Source: Akkermansiaceae bacterium UBA1518
GTDB lineage: Bacteria; Verrucomicrobiota; Verrucomicrobiia; Verrucomicrobiales; Akkermansiaceae
Length of the DNA stretch: 22,422 bases
Assembly: GCA_002323895.1 (NCBI GenBank)
Contig: DCQM01000225.1
Span: 39,444-61,865, forward strand
Reading direction: 5' to 3'
In this document: piece by piece, positions 1 through 7,711 of the stretch
Layout: every line of letters begins with the position of its first letter
How positions within the stretch are numbered: position 1 is the stretch's first letter
The notes under the pieces: model-generated
The model's input: the letters and a program-made list of their open reading frames with translations, nothing else
Database searches by the model: none
Told to the model about the DNA's origin: nothing
Translations under genes and position numbers: made by a program

Positions 1-843
1 AGCGATTGGCGTAGTTGCGAATTGAGGTTCTCCTAGTTTTGGAATGAGGTTGTCGAGGTCGTCTGCGAGGTCGCCAACGTCCGAATAGCGAAGGTTAGGA
101 TTAGAGTTGGTTGCTTTCTTGAGAACATTGTCAATCCGAGGATCTATCCCGGTTGTCATACTGTGACTATTGGCTTCGGGATGACGTCCGCAAAGTAGTT
201 CGTAGAGTAGTGCTCCTACGGAAAAGATATCAGAGCGCTGGTCGACCTCTGTTTCATTTTGGAAAATCTCAGGAGCGGTGTAGCCCGGAGTTCCGAACAC
301 GAGCCCCTCGCCCTCTCCTCTTCCAACGGGGTGGGCGAGTCCGAAATCGCCAATCTTGGGCTTGGCATCGGCATCAAGGAGGATGTTAGCGGGCTTGATG
401 TCACGGTGAATGATTCCGCCTTGGTGGGCGTGGGCCAGGCCACGAGAAATGGTGGAGACCATCTCGAGAGCAACAGCAGGGTCGATTGCCCTGTTGTGGG
501 CTGAGTAGTAGAGAGCCTTCCCGTGAACGAACTCCATCACGATGTAGAGCATTCCATCGATATCACCGAAGTCGTAAACGGAGATGAGATTTGGATGATT
601 CAGCCGTGCCATAGCTTTGGCCTCTGCTTCAAAGGATGATCTAAACTGCGGGTCGTCACCGAACTCGCGCGGTAGGATCTTAATAGCAACCGACCGATCC
701 AGAGATTTTTGGCGCGCCTTGTAAACGGCCCCCATTCCACCTTGTGCAATAAAAGCCTCCAGCTCATAGGCCGGGAAAAGGGGCTCAAGCTCTTCGAGCG
801 ATGGTGCCACAAATTCGGTGGGATTCGATTCGTCTTCGGCCAT
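1..843 (-). CDS. Hanks-type serine/threonine protein kinase, C-terminus beyond window
   Basis: The 281 visible residues form an almost complete kinase domain that stays open to the window edge. Visible motifs are a glycine loop AQGGMGAVYKA (residues 33-43), the ATP-binding Lys55 in VAIK, the catalytic loop HRDIKPAN (146-153, Asp148), DFG (166-168) and TAPE (189-192). It should phosphorylate proteins on Ser/Thr. Family members often carry a membrane segment and sensor or propeller domains after the kinase, which would lie outside the window. The first glycine of the usual GxGxxG loop is Ala33. I chose the ATG at 843 because residues 11-24 match the usual family lead-in to the kinase domain. 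An in-frame ATG at 906 would add 21 residues and cannot be excluded. There is no clear ribosome binding site. It lies downstream of asd on the same strand with a 93-base gap. The kinase call is firm; the target is unknown. Confidence 0.93.
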   Translation of the reverse strand, partial: MAEDESNPTEFVAPSLEELEPLFPAYELEAFIAQGGMGAVYKARQKSLDRSVAIKILPREFGDDPQFRSSFEAEAKAMARLNHPNLISVYDFGDIDGMLYIVMEFVHGKALYYSAHNRAIDPAVALEMVSTISRGLAHAHQGGIIHRDIKPANILLDADAKPKIGDFGLAHPVGRGEGEGLVFGTPGYTAPEIFQNETEVDQRSDIFSVGALLYELLCGRHPEANSHSMTTGIDPRIDNVLKKATNSNPNLRYSDVGDLADDLDNLIPKLGEPQFATTPIA

Positions 844-936
844 GATGCGTTCGTTTAACAGTTGGTATGGGGAAGGAACCCAAAGTTGGTGCTGGGCACC
901 GTCCATTTTATGTTAGATCCGAATCCCAAAAAATCA

Positions 937-1938
937 TTATAAAATTTCGGCAATTTGAACCGCGTTCAGAGCGGCTCCTTTTTTGATCTGATCGCCAACG
1001 ACCCAAAGGGCAAGCGCATTTGGCAGGACCTGATCCTTCCTGATTCGCCCAACTTCGCAGTCGTCATTACCCGTTGTCCCAAGTGGGACGGGGTAGACGG
1101 CCTGTTGAGGGTCGTCTACTAATCGGATACCGCGTCTGCCTTCAAAGCTTCTTCGGGCATCTTCAACTGAAGGATCCTTCTCAAAAATGGCCGTAATTGA
1201 TATGGAGTGAGAGCGGACGACAGGAACGCGAACACAAGTGCAGGTGACTTTGAGTCCAGGGATCCCGAGAATCTTTCGGCTTTCGTGGAGCATTTTTTGC
1301 TCCTCTTTGGTGTAGCCAGTTTCTTGGAAGACATCAACGTGTGGTATTACGTTGTAGGCAATTTGGTGAGGGTAAACACTTGTTTTAACGGGCTTGCCAG
1401 CGACGAGAGCCTTAATTTGCTCTTCTAATTCGATGATCCCCTGAGCTCCGCTTCCCGATACTGCTTGATAGGTCGAGGCAATGATTCCTTTCAAACCAAA
1501 GGCCTGATGAAGGGGAGCAAGTCCCATTAAAGTGACAATGGTAGAGCAATTCGGGTTTGCGATGATATTGCGGGGGGAATTAAGAGCTTCTTTCCCATTG
1601 ATTTCGGGCAGAATTAGTGGGACGTCAGGATCCATCCGGAAGGCTGATGAGTTATCAATCACAATACATCCAGCATTTGCGGCAATGGGGGCAAATTCTT
1701 TCGAAATACCACCGCCAGCTGAAAAAAGAGCGATGTCGATCCCGTGGAACGATTCCGGCGTTAATTCTTCCACCATGAGCTCCTTTTCTCGAAAATCCAG
1801 ACGTTTGCCTGCAGAGCGAGCCGAGGCAAGCAAGGTGATTTTAGATAGGGGAAAGTTACGCTCTTCAAGGCACGTGAGCATTTCCCGTCCGACTGCGCCG
1901 GTCGCACCGACGATTGCTACATGAGGTTTTTTATTCAT
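937..1938 (-). CDS. asd: aspartate-semialdehyde dehydrogenase
   Basis: This cytoplasmic enzyme reduces L-aspartyl-4-phosphate to aspartate-4-semialdehyde with NADPH, the branch step towards lysine/diaminopimelate, threonine and methionine. The 333-residue length is normal for the family. The N-terminal Rossmann motif GATGAVGREM is at residues 11-20. The nucleophile Cys131 sits in NPNCSTI, the following SGSGAQG loop is at 161-167, and the substrate-binding or acid/base region RVPVVRSHS contains His244. No key residue is missing. The ATG at 1938 is the natural start because the Rossmann strand begins a few residues later. The gene diverges from the small lipoprotein gene at 2177; the 238-base gap holds a 7-bp stem-loop in the asd leader (1977-1998). 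The kinase gene follows downstream, with no strong terminator between them. Confidence 0.97.
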   Translation of the reverse strand: MNKKPHVAIVGATGAVGREMLTCLEERNFPLSKITLLASARSAGKRLDFREKELMVEELTPESFHGIDIALFSAGGGISKEFAPIAANAGCIVIDNSSAFRMDPDVPLILPEINGKEALNSPRNIIANPNCSTIVTLMGLAPLHQAFGLKGIIASTYQAVSGSGAQGIIELEEQIKALVAGKPVKTSVYPHQIAYNVIPHVDVFQETGYTKEEQKMLHESRKILGIPGLKVTCTCVRVPVVRSHSISITAIFEKDPSVEDARRSFEGRRGIRLVDDPQQAVYPVPLGTTGNDDCEVGRIRKDQVLPNALALWVVGDQIKKGAALNAVQIAEIL

Positions 1939-1976
1939 GGAAGAGCCGAGAAGTTATCGAGGTTTTTGAGTGATGC

Positions 1977-1998
1977 AATCCCAGTTTTGGTTGGGATT
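1977..1998 (-). promoter_or_regulatory. stem-loop in asd leader
   Basis: A perfect 7-bp inverted repeat (AATCCCA and TGGGATT) with an 8-base loop lies 39 bases upstream of the asd start codon, within the expected untranslated leader. There is no T-run, so it is not a simple terminator. It might affect translation or mRNA stability. A lysine riboswitch is not supported, since the region is too short and lacks the conserved core. Confidence 0.35.
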
Positions 1999-2176
1999 TG
2001 AGAGGAGTCTCCCCGAAAAAGGTTAGAAAAGATCACTTAACTACTTGCATGCCTTAGTGAGGTTATTATCCTTCACCCAACTCGGAGCGGTAGCTGCAAC
2101 TCAGTAGCCGGACCTGACTTCAGGAAAATTATAGATTTTTTCCGCGCAAAGAACCAAATAACAAAAAGAAAAAACA

Positions 2177-2299
2177 ATGAAAATTGCTACTATCCTCGGC
2201 CTGATCGCAGCTCTTGCTGGCTTCTCCCTCACTTCTTGCAGTGCTCTCCCAGCAGAGGCACCAGCAGCTCCTACTCCTATCGTTATCCCTGACAAGTAA
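2177..2299 (+). CDS. 40-residue mini-lipoprotein
   Basis: A complete small gene encoding a 40-residue preprotein. It starts MKIATILGLIAALAG, a positive charge followed by a hydrophobic core. It then has the lipobox LTSC, so Cys21 would be lipidated and signal peptidase II would release a mature peptide of only 20 residues rich in Ala and Pro. The ATG follows a very A-rich, unstructured leader (about 2156-2176), a pattern that favours initiation without a Shine-Dalgarno site. The next gene also encodes a tiny lipoprotein. In size it resembles entericidin-type lipoproteins, but I see no sequence match that would justify that name. Function unknown. The signal and lipobox are clear; expression is inferred. 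Confidence 0.75.
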   Translation: MKIATILGLIAALAGFSLTSCSALPAEAPAAPTPIVIPDK

Positions 2300-2385
2300 T
2301 TTTGTCAGCCAAAAGAAAGGTTTAATCCGATGTCAAACCCCTTTGGGTGTGGTCGGGCTTAAGTCTCATTTCCAATTCTAAAAAT

Positions 2386-2598
2386 ATGAAATTTGTTAAA
2401 CTTCTTGCAGTTGCTTCATTTTCAGTTGCTTCTCTTGGTCTTAGCTCCTGCGGTTGCTGCTCCGGTGAAGCTCCCCTTCCATCCCTTCGTCGGCTTCCTA
2501 GTTTCAAGGATATTCCTGTGGGACAAGATGCTCCGGCTGCCAGGGAAACTGCTTCGTCTGAGATGACGACTGAAGTGCCCATTCAGGCGGAGAAGTAA
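2386..2598 (+). CDS. 70-residue Cys-rich small lipoprotein
   Basis: The protein begins MKFVKLLAVASFSVASLGLS and reaches a lipobox LSSC at residue 22. The lipidated cysteine is followed at once by GCC, so the mature protein starts Cys-Gly-Cys-Cys. The remaining roughly 45 residues are polar, with a short basic patch (SLRRLP) and an acidic, Glu-rich end. An upstream in-frame ATG at 2347 would add 13 residues ahead of the signal peptide, so the ATG at 2386 is the better start. It lies 86 bases after the 40-residue lipoprotein gene on the same strand and is followed by a convincing intrinsic terminator, so the two may share a transcript. The three clustered cysteines could bind a metal or form disulfides, but this is inference. 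I cannot assign a family. Confidence 0.8.
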   Translation: MKFVKLLAVASFSVASLGLSSCGCCSGEAPLPSLRRLPSFKDIPVGQDAPAARETASSEMTTEVPIQAEK

Positions 2599-2623
2599 GT
2601 CGCGACAAACCCGCTATCTCAAG

Positions 2624-2656
2624 AGAGTCAGGGTGCTGCCCATGGCTCTTTTTTTT
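2624..2656 (+). terminator. intrinsic terminator after lipoprotein genes
   Basis: The left arm AGAGTCAGGG pairs with CCCATGGCTCT (one G-T pair and one bulged A) around the loop TGCTG. An eight-T run follows at 2649-2656. Orientation matches the plus-strand lipoprotein gene ending at 2598. On the minus strand there is no T-run after the hairpin, so it does not serve the DUF1501 gene. Confidence 0.8.
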
Positions 2657-2663
2657 GTTCAGC

Positions 2664-4112
2664 TTAGGCTAGGATTGGCTTGACGACATGACCTTCAACA
2701 TCTGTTAGTCGATAGTGACGCCCCTGGAATCGATAAGTTAGCTTTTCGTGATTGATTCCGAGGAGGTGGAGTAGAGTCGCCTGAAAATCGTGCACGTGAA
2801 CAGGGTTATTGGCAACGTTGAACCCGATATCGTCTGATTCTCCATAGGTAATCCCAGGCTTCACTCCGCCGCCAGCCATCCAGATGGTAAAGGCATAGGG
2901 GTGATGATCTCGGCCCCAGCGAGAACGGTTATCAAAATTTCCCTGAAGGAAGGGCGTTCGGCCGAATTCGCCTCCCCAAATCACGAGAGTTTCGTCGAGA
3001 AGCCCTCTTTGCTTCAAATCTTGAACGAGGGCTGCAGAGGGTTGATCTGTGTCACGGCACTGGTTGTAAAGTTCGGTGGTTAGAGAATTATGCTGGTCCC
3101 AACCAGCGTGCATTAATTGAACATAGCGGGTCCCACGTTCAAGGAGTCGCCGGGTTAGCAGGCAATTACGTGCAAAGCTCCCAGGTTCGTGAACTTGGGG
3201 ACCATAGAGATCGAGAGTCGATTTTGACTCACCGGAAATATCGGCTAATTCCGGGACGCTTGTTTGCATGCGATAAGCCATTTCATACTGAGAGATACGA
3301 GTTTGAATTTCGGGATCACCGACAGTGTCATATTTATGCTGATTTAGGTCTGCGATCCCATCGAGCATTTGGCGTCGAAGTTGAGGGCTAATTCCAGTCG
3401 GATTATTAAGATAGAGAACAGGGCTGCCACCAGCGCGGAGCTTTACGCCTTGGTGGCGCGAGGGAAGAAAACCGGAAGACCAATACGAGTCGTAGAATAT
3501 TTGGCCACAGCTCGTCCCTTTGGATACCGAGGTCATAACCATAAAGGTTGGAAGGTTTTCGTTCATCGATCCCAGACCATAGGAAAGCCATGATCCTAGG
3601 GTCGGTCGTGAGGGGAGTTGAAATCCGGAGAGGAAAAAGTTGATCGCGGGTGCATGGTTTACCTGTTGAGTATGCATACTCTTGATGAAGCAAAGATCAT
3701 CGGCGATTTTGGCGGTGTAAGGCATAAATGCGCTGACAGTGGCACCGGATTCACCGTGCTTTTTAAAAGGTTCGACAGGCGCTAGTAATCGACGCTTGTC
3801 TGCGGCGGCGGACATGGTCGAAAAGCGTTTTCCCTTCATATAGGATTCCGGAACCTTTTCACCGTGGAGCTTAGCGAGTTGGGGTTTGTGGTCAAAAAGC
3901 TCTAGGTGAGTTGGTGCCCCATTTTGGAAAAGATAAACGACACGCTTTGCCTTTGGCGCAATTGCTTGGGCCGCCTCAAGGATGCGGTCTTCTGAGGCTG
4001 AGGCGTTATTGTTTAGAAGATGAGTGAGAGCTGGGATGCCCAGACCTGTTGCGGCTTTTCCGAAAAAGTGGCGACGATTCGAGAGTAGTTGAGATTCAAA
4101 AATCGGATTCAT
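2664..4112 (-). CDS. DUF1501 domain protein (alkaline-phosphatase/sulfatase-like fold)
   Basis: This 482-residue protein belongs to the DUF1501 family, abundant in Planctomycetota and Verrucomicrobiota and related by fold to sulfatases and alkaline phosphatases. The N-terminus has a Tat-like twin-arginine motif, NRRHFFGKAATG (residues 12-23), suggesting folded export. Family-typical stretches include VVYLFQNGAPTHLELFDHKP, a FMPYTAKIADDLCFIKSMHT region, MHAGWDQHN, VIWGGEFGRTPF and GRDHHPYAFTIWMAGGGVKPG. These Asp/His-rich motifs are the expected metal and active-site region. It starts two bases after the stop of the DUF1549/DUF1553 gene, so the two are almost certainly one operon. The pair is commonly linked to breakdown of complex, often sulfated polysaccharides, but biochemical proof is scarce. 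No sulfatase or glycosidase gene is adjacent here. Confidence 0.93.
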   Translation of the reverse strand: MNPIFESQLLSNRRHFFGKAATGLGIPALTHLLNNNASASEDRILEAAQAIAPKAKRVVYLFQNGAPTHLELFDHKPQLAKLHGEKVPESYMKGKRFSTMSAAADKRRLLAPVEPFKKHGESGATVSAFMPYTAKIADDLCFIKSMHTQQVNHAPAINFFLSGFQLPSRPTLGSWLSYGLGSMNENLPTFMVMTSVSKGTSCGQIFYDSYWSSGFLPSRHQGVKLRAGGSPVLYLNNPTGISPQLRRQMLDGIADLNQHKYDTVGDPEIQTRISQYEMAYRMQTSVPELADISGESKSTLDLYGPQVHEPGSFARNCLLTRRLLERGTRYVQLMHAGWDQHNSLTTELYNQCRDTDQPSAALVQDLKQRGLLDETLVIWGGEFGRTPFLQGNFDNRSRWGRDHHPYAFTIWMAGGGVKPGITYGESDDIGFNVANNPVHVHDFQATLLHLLGINHEKLTYRFQGRHYRLTDVEGHVVKPILA

Positions 4113-4114
4113 AG

Positions 4115-7100
4115 CTATTCCTTAGTGAGAGCTTCATCCGTGTTAAGAAGCGAAAGAATGGTTGAGGTAAGCGAGGCTTGTTCAAACGGTTTGATTTGAT
4201 CTGTGATAGCAAGCTCTCCGATCGAAAGTAGTGAGGTTGCTTCCGCGGGATTCTGTTTGTAATGAATACGAGACGCTTCATGCATACGCTTGAGAATTAT
4301 GAGCTCTTCTTTGGTTGGGTCACGAGCGGTGATTAATTTGAAAGCGGTTTTGAGAATAGAGGCTGGGCCGATTTTGTAAGCCCGGTAGGCAATTCCACGC
4401 GCCGCTTCGAGATAGAGTGGGTCATTCAAAGTTGCCAAGGCGTGAAGGGGAGAGTTTGTACTGTAGGTGCCGACTTCGCAGCTCTCGCGCTTAGCATTGT
4501 CGAAGATCATGGGTGGTGCTGAGATTCGGCGCCAGAATGTGTAAAGGGTGCGTCTTCTCAAATTGTCGCCGGTATCCGGAGTATACTTCTTTCTGCCAAA
4601 GGTCACCTCAGACCAAAGACCCTGTGGTTGCCAGGGCTTAACTGGAGCCCCTCCGAGCTTTCGGATAAGCCTCCCGGAAAGCGCGAGAGCCTGATCCCGT
4701 ATCATCCAAGAAGGGAGGCGGTAGCGGGGAGCTCGCGCAAGAAGCCTGTTTTCGGGGTCGCGTTCAAGAGCAAGGGAATCAACCTTCGAGGATTGTTGGT
4801 AGACTTCGCTGGTCACAATAGTTTTGAGGAGCTTTTTGAAATCCCAACCAGATTGCATGAAATCGGCGGATAACCAGTCGAGGAGTTTGGGGTGAATCGG
4901 GATCTCTGATTGCACACCAAGATCTTCTGGGGATTTAATCAGGCCGATACCAAAAAGTTCCTGCCAGATCCGATTAACTGTGACTCTTGAGGTGAGAGGG
5001 TGATCTGGCGAAACCAACCAATGGGCTAGGTCGAGGCGATCGTGACTTTCTTTTTCCGGTAGTGGGGGCAGTAGCTCAGGTGTTGTGGCTTCAACCTCCT
5101 TGCCCTGCGCTTGATAAGAACCAACTGCCAGAATGTGGGTTTTTCTCCGATCCTTACGATCTTCCATTACCATAACGCGAGGAGCTCCTTTCCTGATTGT
5201 GCTAATTTGGGTTTCTAGGGAGGTGATTTCAGTGGACATATTTTGGTATGCACTGCGAGTTGCAAGGAATGCCGAGGTAAGTCTTTGATTCTGCTCCTGA
5301 CTTCTTAGGGCGGGTGCTATTGTGAGTAGTTGTCTAATACTTTGGTCATCTTCTTCGAGTGAAGGCTTTGCGGTGTCCGTCACAGAAATTTTAAAACGAC
5401 CAATATAGTGTTGGTCATGCTGGGAATCGTGGCGGAGAACTATTTTGATTTGATCTCCTTCTTGGACTGTCAATGGTTGGCTGAGATGGAATAACGCTGC
5501 GTGGTCACGATCAATTGAAGTTCCATTGAAGATGGCCCACCCCGTCGTATTTCCGGTCTTTAGGGCGTTAGCAATTTTGTAGGAACCCTGCTCAAAAGTT
5601 GCGATGGGTCGTTCAAGCTCGAGGAGCTGAACCGGGCCATCTTTACGAATGAGGTGAGCTTCAAATCCAGTCATGACGAAGTTGCCACTATCCGAGCGAG
5701 CAATGCCGCCGTTGGTCATCGAGGGATGGCGAAGGGCATCCAGTCGAAGCGCAGAGATTTTTCTTATTGGGAGTGGCGCCGTGAATTGCAAGGTCGCTTT
5801 TTTGGGGTTGCTCCCGGAACTCAGGATCGATTGGTCTGGGAGGTGTTCAAACTTTAATCCCTGGTCGTTTGCGATGATGGAACTCGCTCTGAGGCTTGTC
5901 CATTGCGAGTTTTGTTGGCGTTGGTTTTCTTCCCACGATTTTTGCTGGGGAGCAAGTTTAGCGGCTAGGTCTTTTTGCTTCGTCCGGATTTTAGCGATCT
6001 CAATTTGAAGCGCTTTTTCTTTATCGATTTGTTCTTGGGTGGGGACTTCGAGGACAGGTTTGGTCTGCGGATCTCCTCCACTGCCATTGACCGGGGTTTG
6101 ATTAAAGAATGCTGTGAGCGAATAGTATTCTTTTTGGCTAAGGGGGTCATATTTATGATCGTGACATCTACAGCAATTAAAGGTGAGACCCATCCAAACA
6201 GTGCCGACAGTTTCCGTCATATCGAAGACATAGTTGACGCGATTTTCCTCAGGAATTGAGCCGCCTTCGCCATTTATGGCGTGATTTCTTAGGAAACCGG
6301 TCGCAAGCTTTTGTTCCAAGGTTGCCTTAGGAAGTAGGTCACCGGCAATTTGCCAGATGGTGAAGTCATCGTATGGAAGATTACGATTGATGGCATCGAC
6401 AACCCAATCTCGCCACGGCCACATTGTGCGCTCGCGGTCGCCTTGGAAACCATTTGAGTCGGCGTAGCGGGCCGCATCTAGCCACGGCCAAGCAAAACGT
6501 TCGCCGAATGCCGGGTCAGCGAGATATTTGTCAATTAGTTGCTCCCAAGCACCCGAGGATCTGTCCTCCATAAAGGTTGAGACTTCTTCGGGGGTGGGAG
6601 GCAGGCCGCGGAGATCAAATGAAAGTCGTCGAATTAGGGTTTCTTTGGAAGCGCGTGGAGAAAGGTCCAGTTCGAGGGTTTTTAGCTTTTGCCTTACCAA
6701 GGAATCGAGAGGGTGTGGGGAAAGGTCTGGAAAATCCGGTTTTTTTACGGGTATAAAAGTCCAGTGCTCTTCGTACTTTGCCCCTTCTTTAATCCAGTGA
6801 TAAATTAGTTCTTTCTCTTCAGCATCCAGTCTCAATAGGTGATCGGGTGGGGGCATGATATCATCTGGATCATCGGAAGTGATGCGCTTCCAGATGAGTG
6901 ATTCTTCAGGATCGCCGGGAATAATAGCCGATCCCGATTTTCGCACAGCAAAGGCTCCCTCAGATGTGTCGAGTCTTAGATTTGCTTCTCGTGAGTTAGA
7001 GTCGAAGCCATGGCAGCTAAAGCAATGGTCAGATAGGAGAGGCCGGATATGGCTGTTGAAGCCTATGGGGGCTGCATTTGCAGTAGCCACAAGGATGGGA

Positions 7101-7120
7101 ATGAGGAGATACTTTAACAT
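4115..7120 (-). CDS. PSCyt1/DUF1549/DUF1553 exported c-type cytochrome-like protein
   Basis: A large exported protein of 1001 residues. A short signal peptide (about 1-16, ending ANA) is followed by a PSCyt1 domain with one c-type heme motif, CFSCH (33-37), and an MPPPDHLLRLDAEE segment. The DUF1549 domain (about 135-340) contains a second CxxCH, CCRCH (316-320), followed by DHKYDPLSQKEYY. A Lys/Gln-rich helical, probably coiled-coil segment lies at about 365-400. A beta-rich, carbohydrate-binding-like region (about 420-610) comes next, then DUF1553 (about 700-960), recognisable from HPLTSRVTVNRIWQELFG and the later SNSPLHALATLNDP. It precedes the DUF1501 gene by two bases. The family is thought to act in the envelope on polysaccharides, with an electron-transfer part, but the reaction is not established. 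Domain order and length are typical. Confidence 0.93.
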   Translation of the reverse strand: MLKYLLIPILVATANAAPIGFNSHIRPLLSDHCFSCHGFDSNSREANLRLDTSEGAFAVRKSGSAIIPGDPEESLIWKRITSDDPDDIMPPPDHLLRLDAEEKELIYHWIKEGAKYEEHWTFIPVKKPDFPDLSPHPLDSLVRQKLKTLELDLSPRASKETLIRRLSFDLRGLPPTPEEVSTFMEDRSSGAWEQLIDKYLADPAFGERFAWPWLDAARYADSNGFQGDRERTMWPWRDWVVDAINRNLPYDDFTIWQIAGDLLPKATLEQKLATGFLRNHAINGEGGSIPEENRVNYVFDMTETVGTVWMGLTFNCCRCHDHKYDPLSQKEYYSLTAFFNQTPVNGSGGDPQTKPVLEVPTQEQIDKEKALQIEIAKIRTKQKDLAAKLAPQQKSWEENQRQQNSQWTSLRASSIIANDQGLKFEHLPDQSILSSGSNPKKATLQFTAPLPIRKISALRLDALRHPSMTNGGIARSDSGNFVMTGFEAHLIRKDGPVQLLELERPIATFEQGSYKIANALKTGNTTGWAIFNGTSIDRDHAALFHLSQPLTVQEGDQIKIVLRHDSQHDQHYIGRFKISVTDTAKPSLEEDDQSIRQLLTIAPALRSQEQNQRLTSAFLATRSAYQNMSTEITSLETQISTIRKGAPRVMVMEDRKDRRKTHILAVGSYQAQGKEVEATTPELLPPLPEKESHDRLDLAHWLVSPDHPLTSRVTVNRIWQELFGIGLIKSPEDLGVQSEIPIHPKLLDWLSADFMQSGWDFKKLLKTIVTSEVYQQSSKVDSLALERDPENRLLARAPRYRLPSWMIRDQALALSGRLIRKLGGAPVKPWQPQGLWSEVTFGRKKYTPDTGDNLRRRTLYTFWRRISAPPMIFDNAKRESCEVGTYSTNSPLHALATLNDPLYLEAARGIAYRAYKIGPASILKTAFKLITARDPTKEELIILKRMHEASRIHYKQNPAEATSLLSIGELAITDQIKPFEQASLTSTILSLLNTDEALTKE

Positions 7121-7316
7121 TGAGCTAAAATCGAGGAGAGAAGCAGCTTTTCCAAATTAGAGACGTCTAGCAAATTCGTTTGGATGTCTTTTTTCTTACG
7201 GGAAAGGAGTTAAGTCTCTTTCTTGACGGAGTGGGATTAGTAGAACGGGCAAAGGGCCACCAATCAAAATTCTCTGCAGCTTTATATTTTTCATTAAGAA
7301 TATGTCTCTGAGCAAT

Positions 7317-7469
7317 TTAGAAGCCAGGTAATTTGGATCGGTCGCCCCATTTTGTCATTCCGGCTAATTTGCCGATCTTGGCGTTTTGAATTCGAATCTT
7401 GCAACACTGATTTTTGTAAGAAGCTAGAGAGGTGAGAAGCGCTAGTTTTGGTGATTTTGGTAGCTTCAT
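7317..7469 (-). CDS. possible 50-residue basic micro-protein
   Basis: A 50-codon frame begins with an ATG at 7469, only three bases after the palindrome at 7473-7488, and ends with TAA at 7317. The predicted peptide begins MKLPKSPKLALL, contains a Cys-Cys pair in NQCCKIRIQNAKIG, and is strongly basic through many lysines. A longer reading from 7502 would run through the palindrome. I recognise no family. The support is its ATG position relative to the palindrome, which resembles the arrangement at the AAA+ gene. It could equally be a chance frame in AT-rich DNA. Confidence 0.2.
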   Translation of the reverse strand: MKLPKSPKLALLTSLASYKNQCCKIRIQNAKIGKLAGMTKWGDRSKLPGF

Positions 7470-7472
7470 TTT

Positions 7473-7488
7473 CGCAGCTAATACTGCG
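7473..7488. promoter_or_regulatory. palindrome copy 1 (imperfect), possible operator
   Basis: CGCAGCTAATACTGCG: five base pairs of dyad symmetry (CGCAG and CTGCG) around a TAATA-containing centre. It differs by one base from the perfect copy at 11799-11814. The central TAATAC resembles a sigma70 -10 box on the plus strand. A TTGGTA 16 bases upstream (7457-7462) could act as a weak -35 box. It may be an operator, a promoter element, or both. Confidence 0.4.
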
Positions 7489-7667
7489 AGGACCAAAGTC
7501 ACGAGCGAAGTGTGAGTATTATTTTGCCAATCTTAGCGAGAGGGAATTCAGGAAGCTGGGAGCAGGTTTTTGGTTTTTTTTGGACCGACTAGGTCCAGTA
7601 AATCTAATAAGAAGAGGTGGAGAGGCGAAAATTATACGAATTTAGCAAATATTTCCGGATTTTCGGC

Positions 7668-7696
7668 TTATCGGGGCTGCCAATCGGCTCTATAAA
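7668..7696 (+). promoter_or_regulatory. possible promoter of the secretin gene
   Basis: A TATAAA at 7691-7696 with a weak TTATCG 17 bases upstream (7668-7673) could form a sigma70-type promoter. Transcription would begin near 7703, giving a leader of only about nine bases before the ATG at 7712. The -35 match is poor, so this is tentative. Confidence 0.35.
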
Positions 7697-7711
7697 TATG
7701 AATCCTACGAT

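Larger units (their letters stand above)
7121..7711. other. 591-base divergent intergenic region
   Basis: This gap separates the start of the minus-strand cytochrome-like gene from the start of the plus-strand secretin gene. It is AT-rich and should hold promoters for both. Separately listed within it are an imperfect palindrome (7473-7488), a possible 50-residue minus-strand reading frame (7317-7469) and a plausible promoter next to the secretin start (7668-7696). The plus-strand frame at 7448-7645 has no recognisable features and I do not call it. I see no RNA gene or terminator with a clear T-run. Confidence 0.6.

Noticed and set aside
888..900. Hairpin GGTGC-TGG-GCACC between asd and the kinase
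   Set aside because: Only five base pairs with a three-base loop and no T-run; it may even be coding if the kinase starts at 906.
7448..7645. 65-codon plus-strand frame upstream of the secretin
   Set aside because: No family resemblance, no initiation signal, and it runs through the palindrome; likely chance.
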